The notes under the pieces were generated by a model, which worked only from the letters and a program-made list of their open reading frames with translations, ran no database searches and was not told where the DNA came from. Shown here piece after piece: positions 32,810 to 41,534 of a stretch of 64,000 nucleotides of DNA; positions within the stretch are counted from its first letter, which is position 1, and each line of letters opens with the position of its first letter. The stretch covers positions 124,001 to 188,000 of the forward strand of contig CANRHR010000001.1 of the NCBI GenBank assembly GCA_947630475.1, read 5' to 3'. Both the position numbers and the translations under genes were made by a program. Origin of the DNA: an uncultured Clostridia bacterium. Its GTDB lineage: Bacteria > Bacillota > Clostridia > Lachnospirales > CAG-274.

Positions 32810-34273
32810 TTATTTTAAAAATTCCTCCATCTTTTCCACAACGTATTTGAGAGTTTTTATTCTTGCATATTTTTTATCGTTTGATTCGACAATTACCCAA
32901 GGCGCATACTTGGTTGACGTTCTAAAAAGCATCTCATTTACAGATTTTTCGTATTCATCCCACTTTTCTCTGTTCCTCCAATCTTCATCAGTTATTTTAT
33001 ACTGCTTAAGAGGATTATTTTGTCTGTCATTAAAGCGTTTAAGCTGCTCATCCTTATCTATATGAATCCAAAATTTAATAAGAAGAGTATCATGGTTTGT
33101 AATATTGTATTCCATGTCATTAATTTCTTTATACGCTCTCTGCCAATCTCTTTCAGAACAAAAGCCTTCTATTCTTTCAACCATTACCCTTCCATACCAT
33201 GTTCTGTCAAAAATGGTTATATGTCCATCCTTTGGAAGCTTTCTCCAAAATCTCCATAAATAGTTGTGGTTAAGCTCATCTTTTGTAGGCGAAGCTATTG
33301 GTACAACCTCATATCCTCTGGGATCAAGCGTTTGGGTAAGGCGTTTTATATTTCCTCCCTTTCCTGCCGCATCCCAGCCTTCGTAAGCAATTATAACAGC
33401 CTTTCTCTTTTTATAAAGAAGATATCCGAGACGTCTTATTTTCTCCTGATAGAAATCAAGCTGCTTTTTATAATCCTTTTCGCTGATAAATTTATTTAAG
33501 TCTATTCCCTTTAATATTTCAACTTGACCCTCTTCAAATTTAGATTTAGAATCGGTATTTTTCATTTCACGCTTTGATATTTCATGTTCAACACTGTTTA
33601 TTACAGCTTTAAATATTTTAACCGTGGCATATTTATCATCATCAGCCTCAATAATATGCCACGGATTCTGCTCTGTATTGGTTTTAAAAATCATTTCGTC
33701 AAAAAGCTCAACATATTTATCATATTCCCGATTTTGTCTAAAATTATTTTCGCTGACTCTCCAATTTGTTTCATCGCTTTCTTTAAGCCTTTTAAGTCTT
33801 TTTTTCTGTTCCTGTTTGCTTATATCAATAAACAGCTTTATAATAACCGTTCCGCTGTCATTAAGAGTTTTTTCAAACGCATTTACATCATAATAAAAAT
33901 TTTCTCTTTCCTTTTGTGTAAGCTTATAATCTTTATTTATTATTATTCTGTGATAACTTTTGTCAAAAATAGAAATTTCTCCATTAGTAGGCGTATTTAT
34001 CCAATACTTCCAAAGATAAGGTCTGAAAGTATCCTCTTCGGTATCTTTACTCAAAGAACTTACCCTAAAATATCTAGGATCCAAATTATTTAATATACGG
34101 CTTATAAATGTACCCTTTCCGGAAGCGCTCCAACCTTCAAAAACAATTAAAACAGGTATTCCCATTTGTTTGATTTGCTGTTCGAGAGAACTTAATTTTT
34201 CCTGAAGTATATTCATTTCATCTTTATATTCTTCCTTTGAAAGCTTTTTGCTTAAATCTATTTTATCCAACAT
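32810..34273 (-). CDS. pap: Polyphosphate:AMP phosphotransferase (two PPK2 domains)
   Basis: 487 aa with two consecutive PPK2 domains. The first (residues about 15-230) has FEGWSASGKGTFISRILNNL and the following DPRYF, with IFDKSYH; the second (about 255-485) has AYEGWDAAGKGGNIKRLTQT, then DPRGY and IFDRTWYGRVMVER. Two fused PPK2 units are the hallmark of PAP, which uses polyphosphate to make ADP from AMP. The second unit has the fuller active site (the DRTWYGRV lid); the first has DKSYH and may be mainly structural. No ppk1 or ppx gene is in the window. AGGGGG precedes the ATG. Confidence 0.88.
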   Translation of the reverse strand: MLDKIDLSKKLSKEEYKDEMNILQEKLSSLEQQIKQMGIPVLIVFEGWSASGKGTFISRILNNLDPRYFRVSSLSKDTEEDTFRPYLWKYWINTPTNGEISIFDKSYHRIIINKDYKLTQKERENFYYDVNAFEKTLNDSGTVIIKLFIDISKQEQKKRLKRLKESDETNWRVSENNFRQNREYDKYVELFDEMIFKTNTEQNPWHIIEADDDKYATVKIFKAVINSVEHEISKREMKNTDSKSKFEEGQVEILKGIDLNKFISEKDYKKQLDFYQEKIRRLGYLLYKKRKAVIIAYEGWDAAGKGGNIKRLTQTLDPRGYEVVPIASPTKDELNHNYLWRFWRKLPKDGHITIFDRTWYGRVMVERIEGFCSERDWQRAYKEINDMEYNITNHDTLLIKFWIHIDKDEQLKRFNDRQNNPLKQYKITDEDWRNREKWDEYEKSVNEMLFRTSTKYAPWVIVESNDKKYARIKTLKYVVEKMEEFLK

Positions 34274-34448
34274 AGCAATACCCCCTAACTTTGAATAAAA
34301 TTTAAATTTTAATACTTATATAATTTTTAATCCAAAACTAATAGCATCGTCGACTAAAGCTGTATTTTTTTTAATTATAACATTTTTCATCAAAAAAGTT
34401 AATGATTTTTTTTATTTTTATCACAAAACTCTAATTGTTCAAAAAAGG

Positions 34449-34473
34449 GGAACTTTTTTAAAAAATTTTCGTT
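34449..34473 (+). promoter_or_regulatory. Candidate ECF sigma factor promoter
   Basis: GGAAC (34449-34453) and CGTT (34470-34473) with a 16-bp spacer of Ts and As. GGAAC with CGT at this distance is the general pattern of extracytoplasmic-function sigma factor promoters. A TATAAT at 34479-34484 lacks a matching -35. The gene served encodes a secreted protein. The rest of 34274-34448 shows nothing recognisable. Confidence 0.4.
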
Positions 34474-34514
34474 GAAATATAATATAAACAGTAAAAATTT
34501 ACGGAGGAGTTAAT

Positions 34515-35267
34515 ATGAAAAAGAAATTAAAATCAATAATTGCCCTTGCATCTGTTTTATCGGCTGCATTAGTTTCATCTATTTTTGTACAAGCTGAGGA
34601 TTTAGATAATGCTGTAGGCATATCTTCATCAATAAGCCCCATAACTGTTGACGGAAATATAATAGATAACGCCAAATATATTCCCGGCACAACTATTATG
34701 ATCCCCATAAGAGCAATAGCCGAAAAATTGGGCTATGAAGTAATATGGGACGGAGAGCATCATAGTGTAGCTCTTGCAAAAATGCCACAATATATAACTT
34801 TTCAAATAGGTATAGACGGTTACAGTTTTGCAAAATCCGCACCTATGCCGCTTGGAATATCTCCTGTTATTGTGGATAATACAACTTATGTACCTTTATC
34901 TCTTATAACAGATATTATGAATTTAAAGGTTGAGGTGGATAATGATACGCTCAATATTATTTCAGAGCAAAGCACAATAGAAGAAAATGAAAAAGAATTT
35001 GAAAAAAATGAAGAGGCGGCTCAGGATATGGCAGAGGGAAAAATTATTTCTGTTGATGAGCAAAATTCACAAATTTTGATAAATGACAGCATAAGAGGCG
35101 AAGTTATGCTTGTTATAGGAGATATGTCAATTATAAGAGATGAAAACGGAAATGCTCTTGATTTGTCACAGCTTAAAGAGGGTACAGAGCTTACGATAGA
35201 ATATTCTCCTGCCATGACTATGAGTATTCCGCCGATTAACAATCCGATTAAAGTAATTGTACATTAA
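34515..35267 (+). CDS. Secreted stalk-domain (copper amine oxidase N-domain-like) protein
   Basis: 250 aa. A signal peptide (KKKLKSIIALASVLSAALVS, cleavage near AxA-like SSIFVQA) is followed by the copper amine oxidase N-terminal/stalk fold: PGTTIMIPIRAIAEKLGYEV, IWDGEHHSVALA, and the second repeat VIVDNTTYVPLSLITDIMNL. A glutamate-rich linker (about residues 160-175) leads to a small beta domain with GKIISVDEQNSQILI and LKEGTELTIEYS. These proteins are usually cell-wall associated; the ligand is unknown. Ribosome binding site GGAGGAG; possible ECF promoter upstream. Confidence 0.82.
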   Translation: MKKKLKSIIALASVLSAALVSSIFVQAEDLDNAVGISSSISPITVDGNIIDNAKYIPGTTIMIPIRAIAEKLGYEVIWDGEHHSVALAKMPQYITFQIGIDGYSFAKSAPMPLGISPVIVDNTTYVPLSLITDIMNLKVEVDNDTLNIISEQSTIEENEKEFEKNEEAAQDMAEGKIISVDEQNSQILINDSIRGEVMLVIGDMSIIRDENGNALDLSQLKEGTELTIEYSPAMTMSIPPINNPIKVIVH

Positions 35268-35274
35268 TTTTGAT

Positions 35275-35306
35275 TATAAGTACTCAGCCTATGCTGAGTA
35301 CTTATA
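35275..35306. terminator. Bidirectional terminator between convergent genes
   Basis: TATAAGTACTCAGC and GCTGAGTACTTATA form a perfect 14-bp stem with a CTAT loop; T-rich sequence follows on the plus side (TTTATTTTTATT). Confidence 0.8.
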
Positions 35307-35313
35307 TTTATTT

Positions 35314-35919
35314 TTATTCTACCGAATCAACAACTTCATTTCCGTTTTCTCTGTATGTATATACAACAAAACCGTTATAATGAAGTTCTCCGTCCTCACC
35401 ATCGCCTATACAACTTGGAGCATATGAAGAAGACGATGGTGAGCCTATGGCAGAAATAAGAGATGCTGCGCTTGAGCCTATAAATGCTTCAGCATCTGCC
35501 TTAGTAGGCGAATGTGTTTCTTCGGCAACAGGTGTTTGTGTTTCGGCAGCGGCTGCCTCGGAAGATGGCTGAGCCTGAACAAGTTTAGGAGCTTCTTTAG
35601 CCGGTTGCTCTTGAACAGTAACAGCAGCTTTTGCTTCTGTTTTTGCTGCAGATTCAATCGGTTTTTCGGATTGTTTTGTTGTAGTTTCTGTTGTTGTATC
35701 TTCTATTGTTGTAATTTCGTTATCTGAAGCGTTTATTGTTTCAGCATCTGAAGTGATTGTTGTTTCGGTATCTGGAACAGTTGTTGTTTCAGTATCTGAA
35801 GAAGTTTCTGTTGTTTCTGTTTCGGCAGTTATTTCTTCTGATTTATCGCCCGATGAGCAGGCAGTAAAAGTCGCAAGTGACATAACTATCAATCCTGTTA
35901 TTAATAATCTTTTTTTCAT
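35314..35919 (-). CDS. Thr/Glu-rich lipoprotein of unknown function
   Basis: 201 aa. A lipoprotein signal peptide ends TFTAC, so the mature protein starts at Cys21 or so. Residues 25-100 are low-complexity, almost only Thr, Glu, Ser, Asp, with repeated TETT/SDTET units, a likely wall-spanning spacer; then an Ala/Pro/Gln-rich stretch. The last 60 residues form a compact conserved-looking domain with DAEAFIGSSAASLISAIGSP, GDGEDGELHYNGFVVYTY. I cannot name that domain. The start codon overlaps the stop of the AlgJ-like gene (ATGA), so it belongs to the same operon. Ribosome binding site AAGGAGG. Confidence 0.75.
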   Translation of the reverse strand: MKKRLLITGLIVMSLATFTACSSGDKSEEITAETETTETSSDTETTTVPDTETTITSDAETINASDNEITTIEDTTTETTTKQSEKPIESAAKTEAKAAVTVQEQPAKEAPKLVQAQPSSEAAAAETQTPVAEETHSPTKADAEAFIGSSAASLISAIGSPSSSSYAPSCIGDGEDGELHYNGFVVYTYRENGNEVVDSVE

Positions 35920-36980
35920 TTTATATTTTCCTCCTTGGAAATTTGATATTTTAACAGAGAAGGTATGTTTCTCTCTGCAATTTCTATAATAAAGAAATCT
36001 GCATTTTCTTTTTCGGCAAAATACATCTCATAGGGCTGAGTTTTAAGAAAATGCCCTCTGCCGAAATCTTCAGCCATAAAAGGAAGAAGTGCATTTCCGA
36101 AAGAATCTCTGTACATTATGATACCCCCGCTTGCCAAAGTATTTTCAGTGGTTATATTATTATTTGAATTGTCTTCATTTACATGGCTTGTATATTCAAA
36201 TGAAAGCTTTCTGTCGTAATAAATATTTTCATCTTTTTCACTTCCAAGCGGATGAAGCATAGAATAAATATCGCCTTCAAAATTATTCACTGTTTTATAT
36301 GATTCATTTGAATATTTTTTAAAATCCTTTTTTAGATATTTCATAATTATATCATGAGCAAAAGCCGCTCCTTTATTGTTCCAATGTGTATCCAGTTTGT
36401 GATACAGTATATCATTGCTTTGTGAAAAAGGAGTGTATAAGTCTATATAATTCACATTGTTTTCTTTAAGAGCCTCCGACAAGTGTTCAAGATTACCTTT
36501 ATTGTTGTTTTTAATGTAATAATAAGGCATATACTCGGGATAAAGGCTGTTTTTATTAGGTGCAACAGTAAAAGCAAATTTTATATTTCTCTCTTCGCAC
36601 CATGTCTGCATATCTTTAAGAAATGCAGCGATACGTCCTATCTGCTCATCTGTTAAAACATTTGTTCCAAGATAATCATCAAGAGTATCTTTGTAAAAAA
36701 GCCAGCCATCTTTGCCAACTATTACATCTCCGTCCGGAACAGCCCCAAATATAGCTTCTGTCAAAGTATTTTCTGCTTCTATCATAGCATTTCTAAAGCC
36801 AAAATTTCTTTCAAACCATGTATTCAGCTCTAAGCCAAATTTCAAATTTATGCCCTCTGCTGTGGCAAACACGGGTTTTGGAACATTATTTTCTTTTGAA
36901 GTGTTGTGATTATCGGTAAAGCTGCCTATAAGGGGGATAAGACACAATATAATAAAAGCTGATATATATATTTTTTTCAT
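35916..36980 (-). CDS. AlgJ/AlgX-like SGNH family protein, envelope polymer acylation
   Basis: 354 aa from ATG 36980, preceded by GGAGGGAAG; 19 upstream codons of open frame are not used. An N-terminal membrane helix (residues 3-20) acts as anchor or signal. The SGNH-like fold has DGWLFYKDTLDDYLG, FTVAPNKNSLYPEYMP, the DTHWNNKGA motif supplying Asp and His, and a Ser in MYRDSFGNALLPF. In alginate and related systems such proteins accept the acyl group from an MBOAT partner and move it to the polysaccharide; the MBOAT gene is immediately upstream (13 bp). Confidence 0.85.
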   Translation of the reverse strand: MKKIYISAFIILCLIPLIGSFTDNHNTSKENNVPKPVFATAEGINLKFGLELNTWFERNFGFRNAMIEAENTLTEAIFGAVPDGDVIVGKDGWLFYKDTLDDYLGTNVLTDEQIGRIAAFLKDMQTWCEERNIKFAFTVAPNKNSLYPEYMPYYYIKNNNKGNLEHLSEALKENNVNYIDLYTPFSQSNDILYHKLDTHWNNKGAAFAHDIIMKYLKKDFKKYSNESYKTVNNFEGDIYSMLHPLGSEKDENIYYDRKLSFEYTSHVNEDNSNNNITTENTLASGGIIMYRDSFGNALLPFMAEDFGRGHFLKTQPYEMYFAEKENADFFIIEIAERNIPSLLKYQISKEENIK

Positions 36981-36993
36981 TTGTCTTCCCTCC

Positions 36994-38346
36994 TTAAAAT
37001 CTAAAATATATGAAGGGATTATAACCCGAAGCTGCAAGAGAAAGTATACACAATATAAAAAGAATAGCTGAAAAAGGATATTTCAACCTTTCAAATTTTT
37101 TTGCTGCAGGAAAGGAAAAGATTATTCCCAAAATAAATATAAATACATTATACGGACTTAACAGCGAAAAAAGACTTACATACGAAAGTGTCGAAAAGTT
37201 AAATCCAAAAAACATATTTTTTACCATATTAATCCCCAAAGCAAGAGTTTCAGCCCTAAAAATTACAAAACCTATACATACACATACAAGAGTATAAATA
37301 TGTGAAAGAAGCTTATTTTTTATATTTATAACTCCTATATTTTCAAGTATCACCAAAGCTCCGTGCCATATGCCCCAGACAACAAAAGTCCAGCTTGCCC
37401 CATGCCATATGCCTGTAAGAATAAAAACTACAGATGTATTAAAACACTTTCTTGCAATTCCCTTGCGGTTGCCTCCAAGTGGAACATAAACATAGTCACG
37501 AAACCATGATGACAATGAAATATGCCATCTTCTCCAAAATTCTTTTATACTGCCTGATATATATGGATAATTAAAATTTTCATTAAATCTGAAACCGAAA
37601 ATACGGCCAAGGCCTATCGCCATATCGCTGTAGCCGCTGAAGTCAAAATAAAGCTGCATACAGTATGAAACCGCACCTATCCATGCTGAAAATATATTTA
37701 CACTTTCAAATCCAAAAACATTATCTGTAATAAGCCCCAGAGTATTAGACAAAAGCAGCTTTTTTGAAAGACCGAATATAAAACGGCATATGCCTTCAGA
37801 AATATCATTTATATCTGCTTTTCGCTCGGACAGCGCCTTTTCTATATGACTGTATTTTACTATAGGCCCGGCTATTAATTGAGGGAAAAAACTTATATAC
37901 AAAAGTACCTTAAGCGGATTTTTTTGACAAGTTTTGTTTCTGTATGAGTCAGCCAAATAAGAAATTTCCTGAAAGGTAAAAAAAGATATACCTATTGGCA
38001 GAACTATTCCTCTTAACGGTATTGACGTATTAAACAAGACATTAATATTGCCTATAAGAAAATCTGTATATTTAAAATATCCAAGACATATTATGTCTGC
38101 TGAAGCACCCACAATAAGCCCTGCCAATCCAACAGCTCCATTTCTTGATGCCACAATACCGCATATGTAGTTAAATCCAACGGATGCTAACATAAGCAGC
38201 ACATATACAGGCTCTCCGAAAGCATAAAAGCAAAGGCTTATTATGCACAGAAATATATTTTTAAGCGCAAGACCCGGCAACAGATTATATATTATAACAG
38301 ATAATGGCAAAAATGCAAACAAAAACGCTGCCGAACTGAATACCAT
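36994..38346 (-). CDS. MBOAT family O-acyltransferase (AlgI/DltB/PatA-like)
   Basis: 450 aa, about ten membrane helices. Motifs: GISFFTFQEISYLADSYRN, PQLIAGPIVKYSHIE, DFSGYSDMAIGLGRIFGFRF and the following NFNYPY, EFWRRWHISLSSWFRDYVY and LTGIWHGASWTFVVWG with the catalytic His. These are AlgI-type signatures. It should pass acyl (probably acetyl) groups across the membrane. No D-alanine ligase dltA or carrier dltC is next to it, so the AlgI/PatA role with the AlgJ-like partner is favoured over DltB. Confidence 0.92.
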   Translation of the reverse strand: MVFSSAAFLFAFLPLSVIIYNLLPGLALKNIFLCIISLCFYAFGEPVYVLLMLASVGFNYICGIVASRNGAVGLAGLIVGASADIICLGYFKYTDFLIGNINVLFNTSIPLRGIVLPIGISFFTFQEISYLADSYRNKTCQKNPLKVLLYISFFPQLIAGPIVKYSHIEKALSERKADINDISEGICRFIFGLSKKLLLSNTLGLITDNVFGFESVNIFSAWIGAVSYCMQLYFDFSGYSDMAIGLGRIFGFRFNENFNYPYISGSIKEFWRRWHISLSSWFRDYVYVPLGGNRKGIARKCFNTSVVFILTGIWHGASWTFVVWGIWHGALVILENIGVINIKNKLLSHIYTLVCVCIGFVIFRAETLALGINMVKNMFFGFNFSTLSYVSLFSLLSPYNVFIFILGIIFSFPAAKKFERLKYPFSAILFILCILSLAASGYNPFIYFRF

Positions 38347-38358
38347 AATTTATAAACC

Positions 38359-39753
38359 TCACTTATAATATTTTACGGCAGCATTGCTGTAAGTTTTCTT
38401 AAAAAGATTATAGCCGTTTGCCATTGCAAGCTCCGGATCAAATATATACAAATTTCCATCTATAACTATTTCCGTCCAGCCATGGGGAGTAAGACCGCCG
38501 CTTGCAGAAGTTGTCTGCCCTGCTATAGGAACGGCATCATAGCCGAATTTTCGTGAAAGATGTGTAAAGCCCGCTGCAAAGCTGTAGCAGTTGCCTTTTC
38601 CCTTTGTAAATATTTTTTCCGCCTCTGCTACATCCCAGCCTGATGAACCGTTTGAATATATATTACCTTTCTGATATTTAAAATTATTTTTTATATATTC
38701 ATATGCGGCATACAACATTTGCTCTTTTGTCATTCCCGGATTTATTATTTTTTCCACTATATTATTAAGATAGTTATCCAGTTCTTTGCTGCCTGTAGTA
38801 TATCTGCCGTTATTGTCAAATATAAAATTTCCAAGAGTCCTGTTTCTTATGTATTGCTTTGTATCATCGTTTATATAAAAAAGATTATCTCCTATAAGCG
38901 CAAAACCGTAATCTTTGTTAAGTTTATCCGCTGAATGAGATGTCCATACCTCTTTACCGTTTGATATTGAATATTCATGTGCAGTTGTTGCCTCAACGAT
39001 ATCGGGAAATGCCCATAATTCTTCTTCAACATCAGGCATAATAAGTATATCATCTGAATATACAGCTTCTCTGTCAGGCTCTCTTTTAAGAAGCTTATTC
39101 ATAACTACGGCTGTTTCAGCCCTTGTTATGTTTTTTCTGGGTCTGAAAGTTCCGTCTTCATATCCTCTCATATATCCTGCGTCAACAACAGCCGATATAT
39201 CACCATAAGCCCAATAGCCATCTTCAATATCTTCAAATTTTGCGAATCCTTCCGGCAGATTTGCCAATTTATTTACTATTGATGCAAATTCTCCCCTTTT
39301 TATATAATCATCAGGATGAAACAGTCCATCATCACGACCAAGCATAATTCCTTTTGACGCCACTGTGCTTATAGCCTCTGCATAAAACATTTCGCTGTCA
39401 ACATCAGGAAAATTTATAGCAGTTACAGCTGTACTCTTATCTTTAAGAAGCGTATAGAGCATTTCTGCTGCCTCAGCCCTTGTAGTAAAAACTTTAGGGC
39501 AAAAATTATTGTAATCATCCGTTTTAAGATAAGGAATGTGATCTTCCGTATTAAGAAAAAATCCAACACCCGAAACAACTTCATCTAAAGTTTCCGCATC
39601 AAATCCACTGCCTGAAACAATTTCATCGGAAATTTTCTCATTAACAGCGGGTATACTCTGATCTTCGGTTTCATCTGCCGCTGCATTAACTGCAAAATAA
39701 TTGACAGACAGCATAAAGCTAATAATAAGAGCTGTCTTTTTTATGCTTTTCAT
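38359..39753 (-). CDS. SLH-domain surface protein with transglutaminase-like domain
   Basis: 464 aa. A signal peptide (IKKTALIISFMLSVNYFAVN) leads to S-layer homology repeats at about residues 85-240: FPDVDSEMFYAEAIS, GRDDGLFHPDDYIKRGEFAS, FEDIEDGYWAYGDIS, GYEDGTFRPRKNITRAE. The C-terminal third is a transglutaminase/protease fold with catalytic Cys (KGKGNCYSFAAGF), His (GLTPHGWTEIVI) and Asp (LYIFDPELA). SLH domains attach to pyruvylated secondary wall polymer; the enzyme might cross-link or cleave proteins at the surface. First gene of the envelope operon; ribosome binding site GAGGAGG. Confidence 0.9.
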   Translation of the reverse strand: MKSIKKTALIISFMLSVNYFAVNAAADETEDQSIPAVNEKISDEIVSGSGFDAETLDEVVSGVGFFLNTEDHIPYLKTDDYNNFCPKVFTTRAEAAEMLYTLLKDKSTAVTAINFPDVDSEMFYAEAISTVASKGIMLGRDDGLFHPDDYIKRGEFASIVNKLANLPEGFAKFEDIEDGYWAYGDISAVVDAGYMRGYEDGTFRPRKNITRAETAVVMNKLLKREPDREAVYSDDILIMPDVEEELWAFPDIVEATTAHEYSISNGKEVWTSHSADKLNKDYGFALIGDNLFYINDDTKQYIRNRTLGNFIFDNNGRYTTGSKELDNYLNNIVEKIINPGMTKEQMLYAAYEYIKNNFKYQKGNIYSNGSSGWDVAEAEKIFTKGKGNCYSFAAGFTHLSRKFGYDAVPIAGQTTSASGGLTPHGWTEIVIDGNLYIFDPELAMANGYNLFKKTYSNAAVKYYK

Positions 39754-40285
39754 TATTAGTCCTCCTCGCAGTATTTTATAAGCATTAAACTATAAACGCA
39801 GACAAATAATATTCTCTTATAATACACAATATGCAATAAAGCTATATTAACATTTAAAACAACATCATGTATAATAAAAAGTCTAAAATTCTCATATATA
39901 TTACTATATTCTGCATAATAAAACAAATTTTTTATAAATATAATTTATATCATTTCATTTAAATTGTCAACAGTATATAACGCAAACAACATTTACTTTA
40001 TTTAACCAACAGGTAAGTTCTTATCCCATTAGGCTATGGGTACTTGCTTTTTACGAATATCATCGACTAAATAAATTTTCTGATTATTTTTTATTAAGCA
40101 TCAATATTATTTTTATCAGATTGAAAAAAACCGTCTTATATGTTAGAATAAAAAATAAAATAATATATGTAAAGACTATTACATCTTTGCCGTTCAAACC
40201 GATAATAACCAAAACAATAATTTTAGTTGGTTTTCAATACAAAGCTTTTTATATTAAATAATAAATATCCTGGAGGCAAATAACA
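39754..40285. other. 532-bp divergent intergenic region with a hairpin repeat
   Basis: No gene is visible between the SLH operon (minus) and larC (plus). 39760-40000 is very AT-rich with nothing recognised. At 40003-40052 lies AACCAACAGGTAAG followed by a hairpin, GTAAGT/ACTTGC (40013-40018, 40042-40047) and CCCAT/ATGGG (40025-40029, 40036-40040), then five Ts: a terminator-like member of the AACCGAC family with no gene upstream on that strand. Confidence 0.6.
40121..40149 (+). promoter_or_regulatory. Possible promoter of larC
   Basis: TTGAAA (40121-40126), 17-bp spacer, TAGAAT (40144-40149). Leader of about 130 nt with no recognised riboswitch. Confidence 0.45.
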
Positions 40286-41485
40286 ATGAAAATACTTTAT
40301 ATTGAATGTAATATGGGCGCTGCGGGAGATATGCTTATGGCAGCTTTAACTGAACTTATTCCAAAGCCCGAAAATTTTATAAAAAAAATAAATTCCTTAA
40401 ATATACCAAATACTGAAATAATCGCCGAAAAATCGGTAAAATGTGGTATAACAGGCACTCATATTAATGTTAAAATACATGGTAAAGAAGAAATTGAACA
40501 TATTCACAATCATCACAACAACGATAATATACATCATAGTCATAACCATTCTAAGATGAAAGATATTGAAAATATCATTGCAAATCTTCCTTTATCAAAA
40601 GAAGTAATAAAAAATGCCGTTGGAGTATACAGATTAATCGCTGAAGCGGAAAGCCATGTTCATGGCAAAGAAATAGAAGATATACACTTTCATGAGGTTG
40701 GTACAATAGACGCTGTGATTGATGTGGTTGGCTGTTGTATGCTTATGGAAGAATTAGCGCCGGATAAAATTATTGTATCCCCTATTAAAACAGGATTCGG
40801 AGAAGTTAAATGCGCTCACGGCACGCTTCCTGTTCCTGCGCCTGCTGCGGCTTATATTTTAAATGATGTTCCAATTTACAGCGGCAGCGAATATGGTGAG
40901 TTATGCACTCCCACAGGAGCTGCCTTACTTAAATATTTTGCCGATGAATTTAAAAGTATGCCTATTATGAAAATAAAAAAAATAGGCTGTGGAATGGGAG
41001 TTAAGGATTTTAAAACAGCAAATTGTTTAAGAACATTCATAGGAGAAACCGAAGAAAATGAAACTGATATCGTCTGTGAATTAAGCTGTAATATAGATGA
41101 TATGACAGGAGAAGAAATTTCTTTTGCCGTAAATAAATTATTTGAAGCAGAAGCTTTGGATGTATTTACAACAGCCATAGGAATGAAAAAAAACAGACCG
41201 GCTGTTCTTTTAAGCTGTTTATGTCATGAGGCTGATAAGGATAAAATTATAGAATCTATTTTCAATTACACATCAACAATTGGAATCAGAGAAAAAATTT
41301 GTACAAGATATACTTTAAAAAGAAATGAAAAAACAACTGTAACCGAATATGGCAACATAAGAATTAAAGAATGTTATGGTTACGGAGTAAAAAAATCAAA
41401 GCCCGAATACGAAGATTTGGCTAAAATTGCTGATAAAAATAATGTTTCCATTTCATATGTCAAATCTAAGCTTTGTTCAAAATAG
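40286..41485 (+). CDS. larC: Nickel pincer cofactor biosynthesis protein LarC
   Basis: 399 aa. It begins MKILYIECNMGAAGDMLMAA, the family signature, and contains ESHVHGKEIEDIHFHEVGTI, APAAAYIL, and CTPTGAALLKYFA, then the C-terminal part with CNIDDMTGEEI and AIGMKKNRPAVLL. A histidine-rich loop (residues about 70-90, EHIHNHHNND and HHSHNHS) is likely to bind Ni. LarC is the CTP-dependent cyclometallase that inserts nickel into the pincer cofactor of lactate racemase and relatives. In Lactobacillus plantarum larC is read through a programmed frameshift; here it is one continuous frame. LarB is at 53.4-54.1 kb; larA and larE are not in the window. Ribosome binding site GGAGG. Confidence 0.93.
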   Translation: MKILYIECNMGAAGDMLMAALTELIPKPENFIKKINSLNIPNTEIIAEKSVKCGITGTHINVKIHGKEEIEHIHNHHNNDNIHHSHNHSKMKDIENIIANLPLSKEVIKNAVGVYRLIAEAESHVHGKEIEDIHFHEVGTIDAVIDVVGCCMLMEELAPDKIIVSPIKTGFGEVKCAHGTLPVPAPAAAYILNDVPIYSGSEYGELCTPTGAALLKYFADEFKSMPIMKIKKIGCGMGVKDFKTANCLRTFIGETEENETDIVCELSCNIDDMTGEEISFAVNKLFEAEALDVFTTAIGMKKNRPAVLLSCLCHEADKDKIIESIFNYTSTIGIREKICTRYTLKRNEKTTVTEYGNIRIKECYGYGVKKSKPEYEDLAKIADKNNVSISYVKSKLCSK

Positions 41486-41498
41486 ATGTTTAATCGAT

Positions 41499-41525
41499 AT
41501 TTCCCTGCCTTTTAGGCAGGGAAAT
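41499..41525. terminator. Bidirectional terminator between larC and the nucleoside kinase gene
   Basis: ATTTCCCTGCC and GGCAGGGAAAT form a perfect 11-bp stem with a short TTTTA loop between convergent genes. Confidence 0.75.
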
Positions 41526-41534
41526 TTGCACTTA

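Noticed and set aside
33584-34093. 169-codon plus-strand ORF opposite the PPK2 gene
   Set aside because: Antisense shadow with low-complexity Ile/Phe-rich translation.
40286-41485. Programmed frameshift in larC
   Set aside because: The frame is continuous through both LarC halves, so no frameshift is needed.
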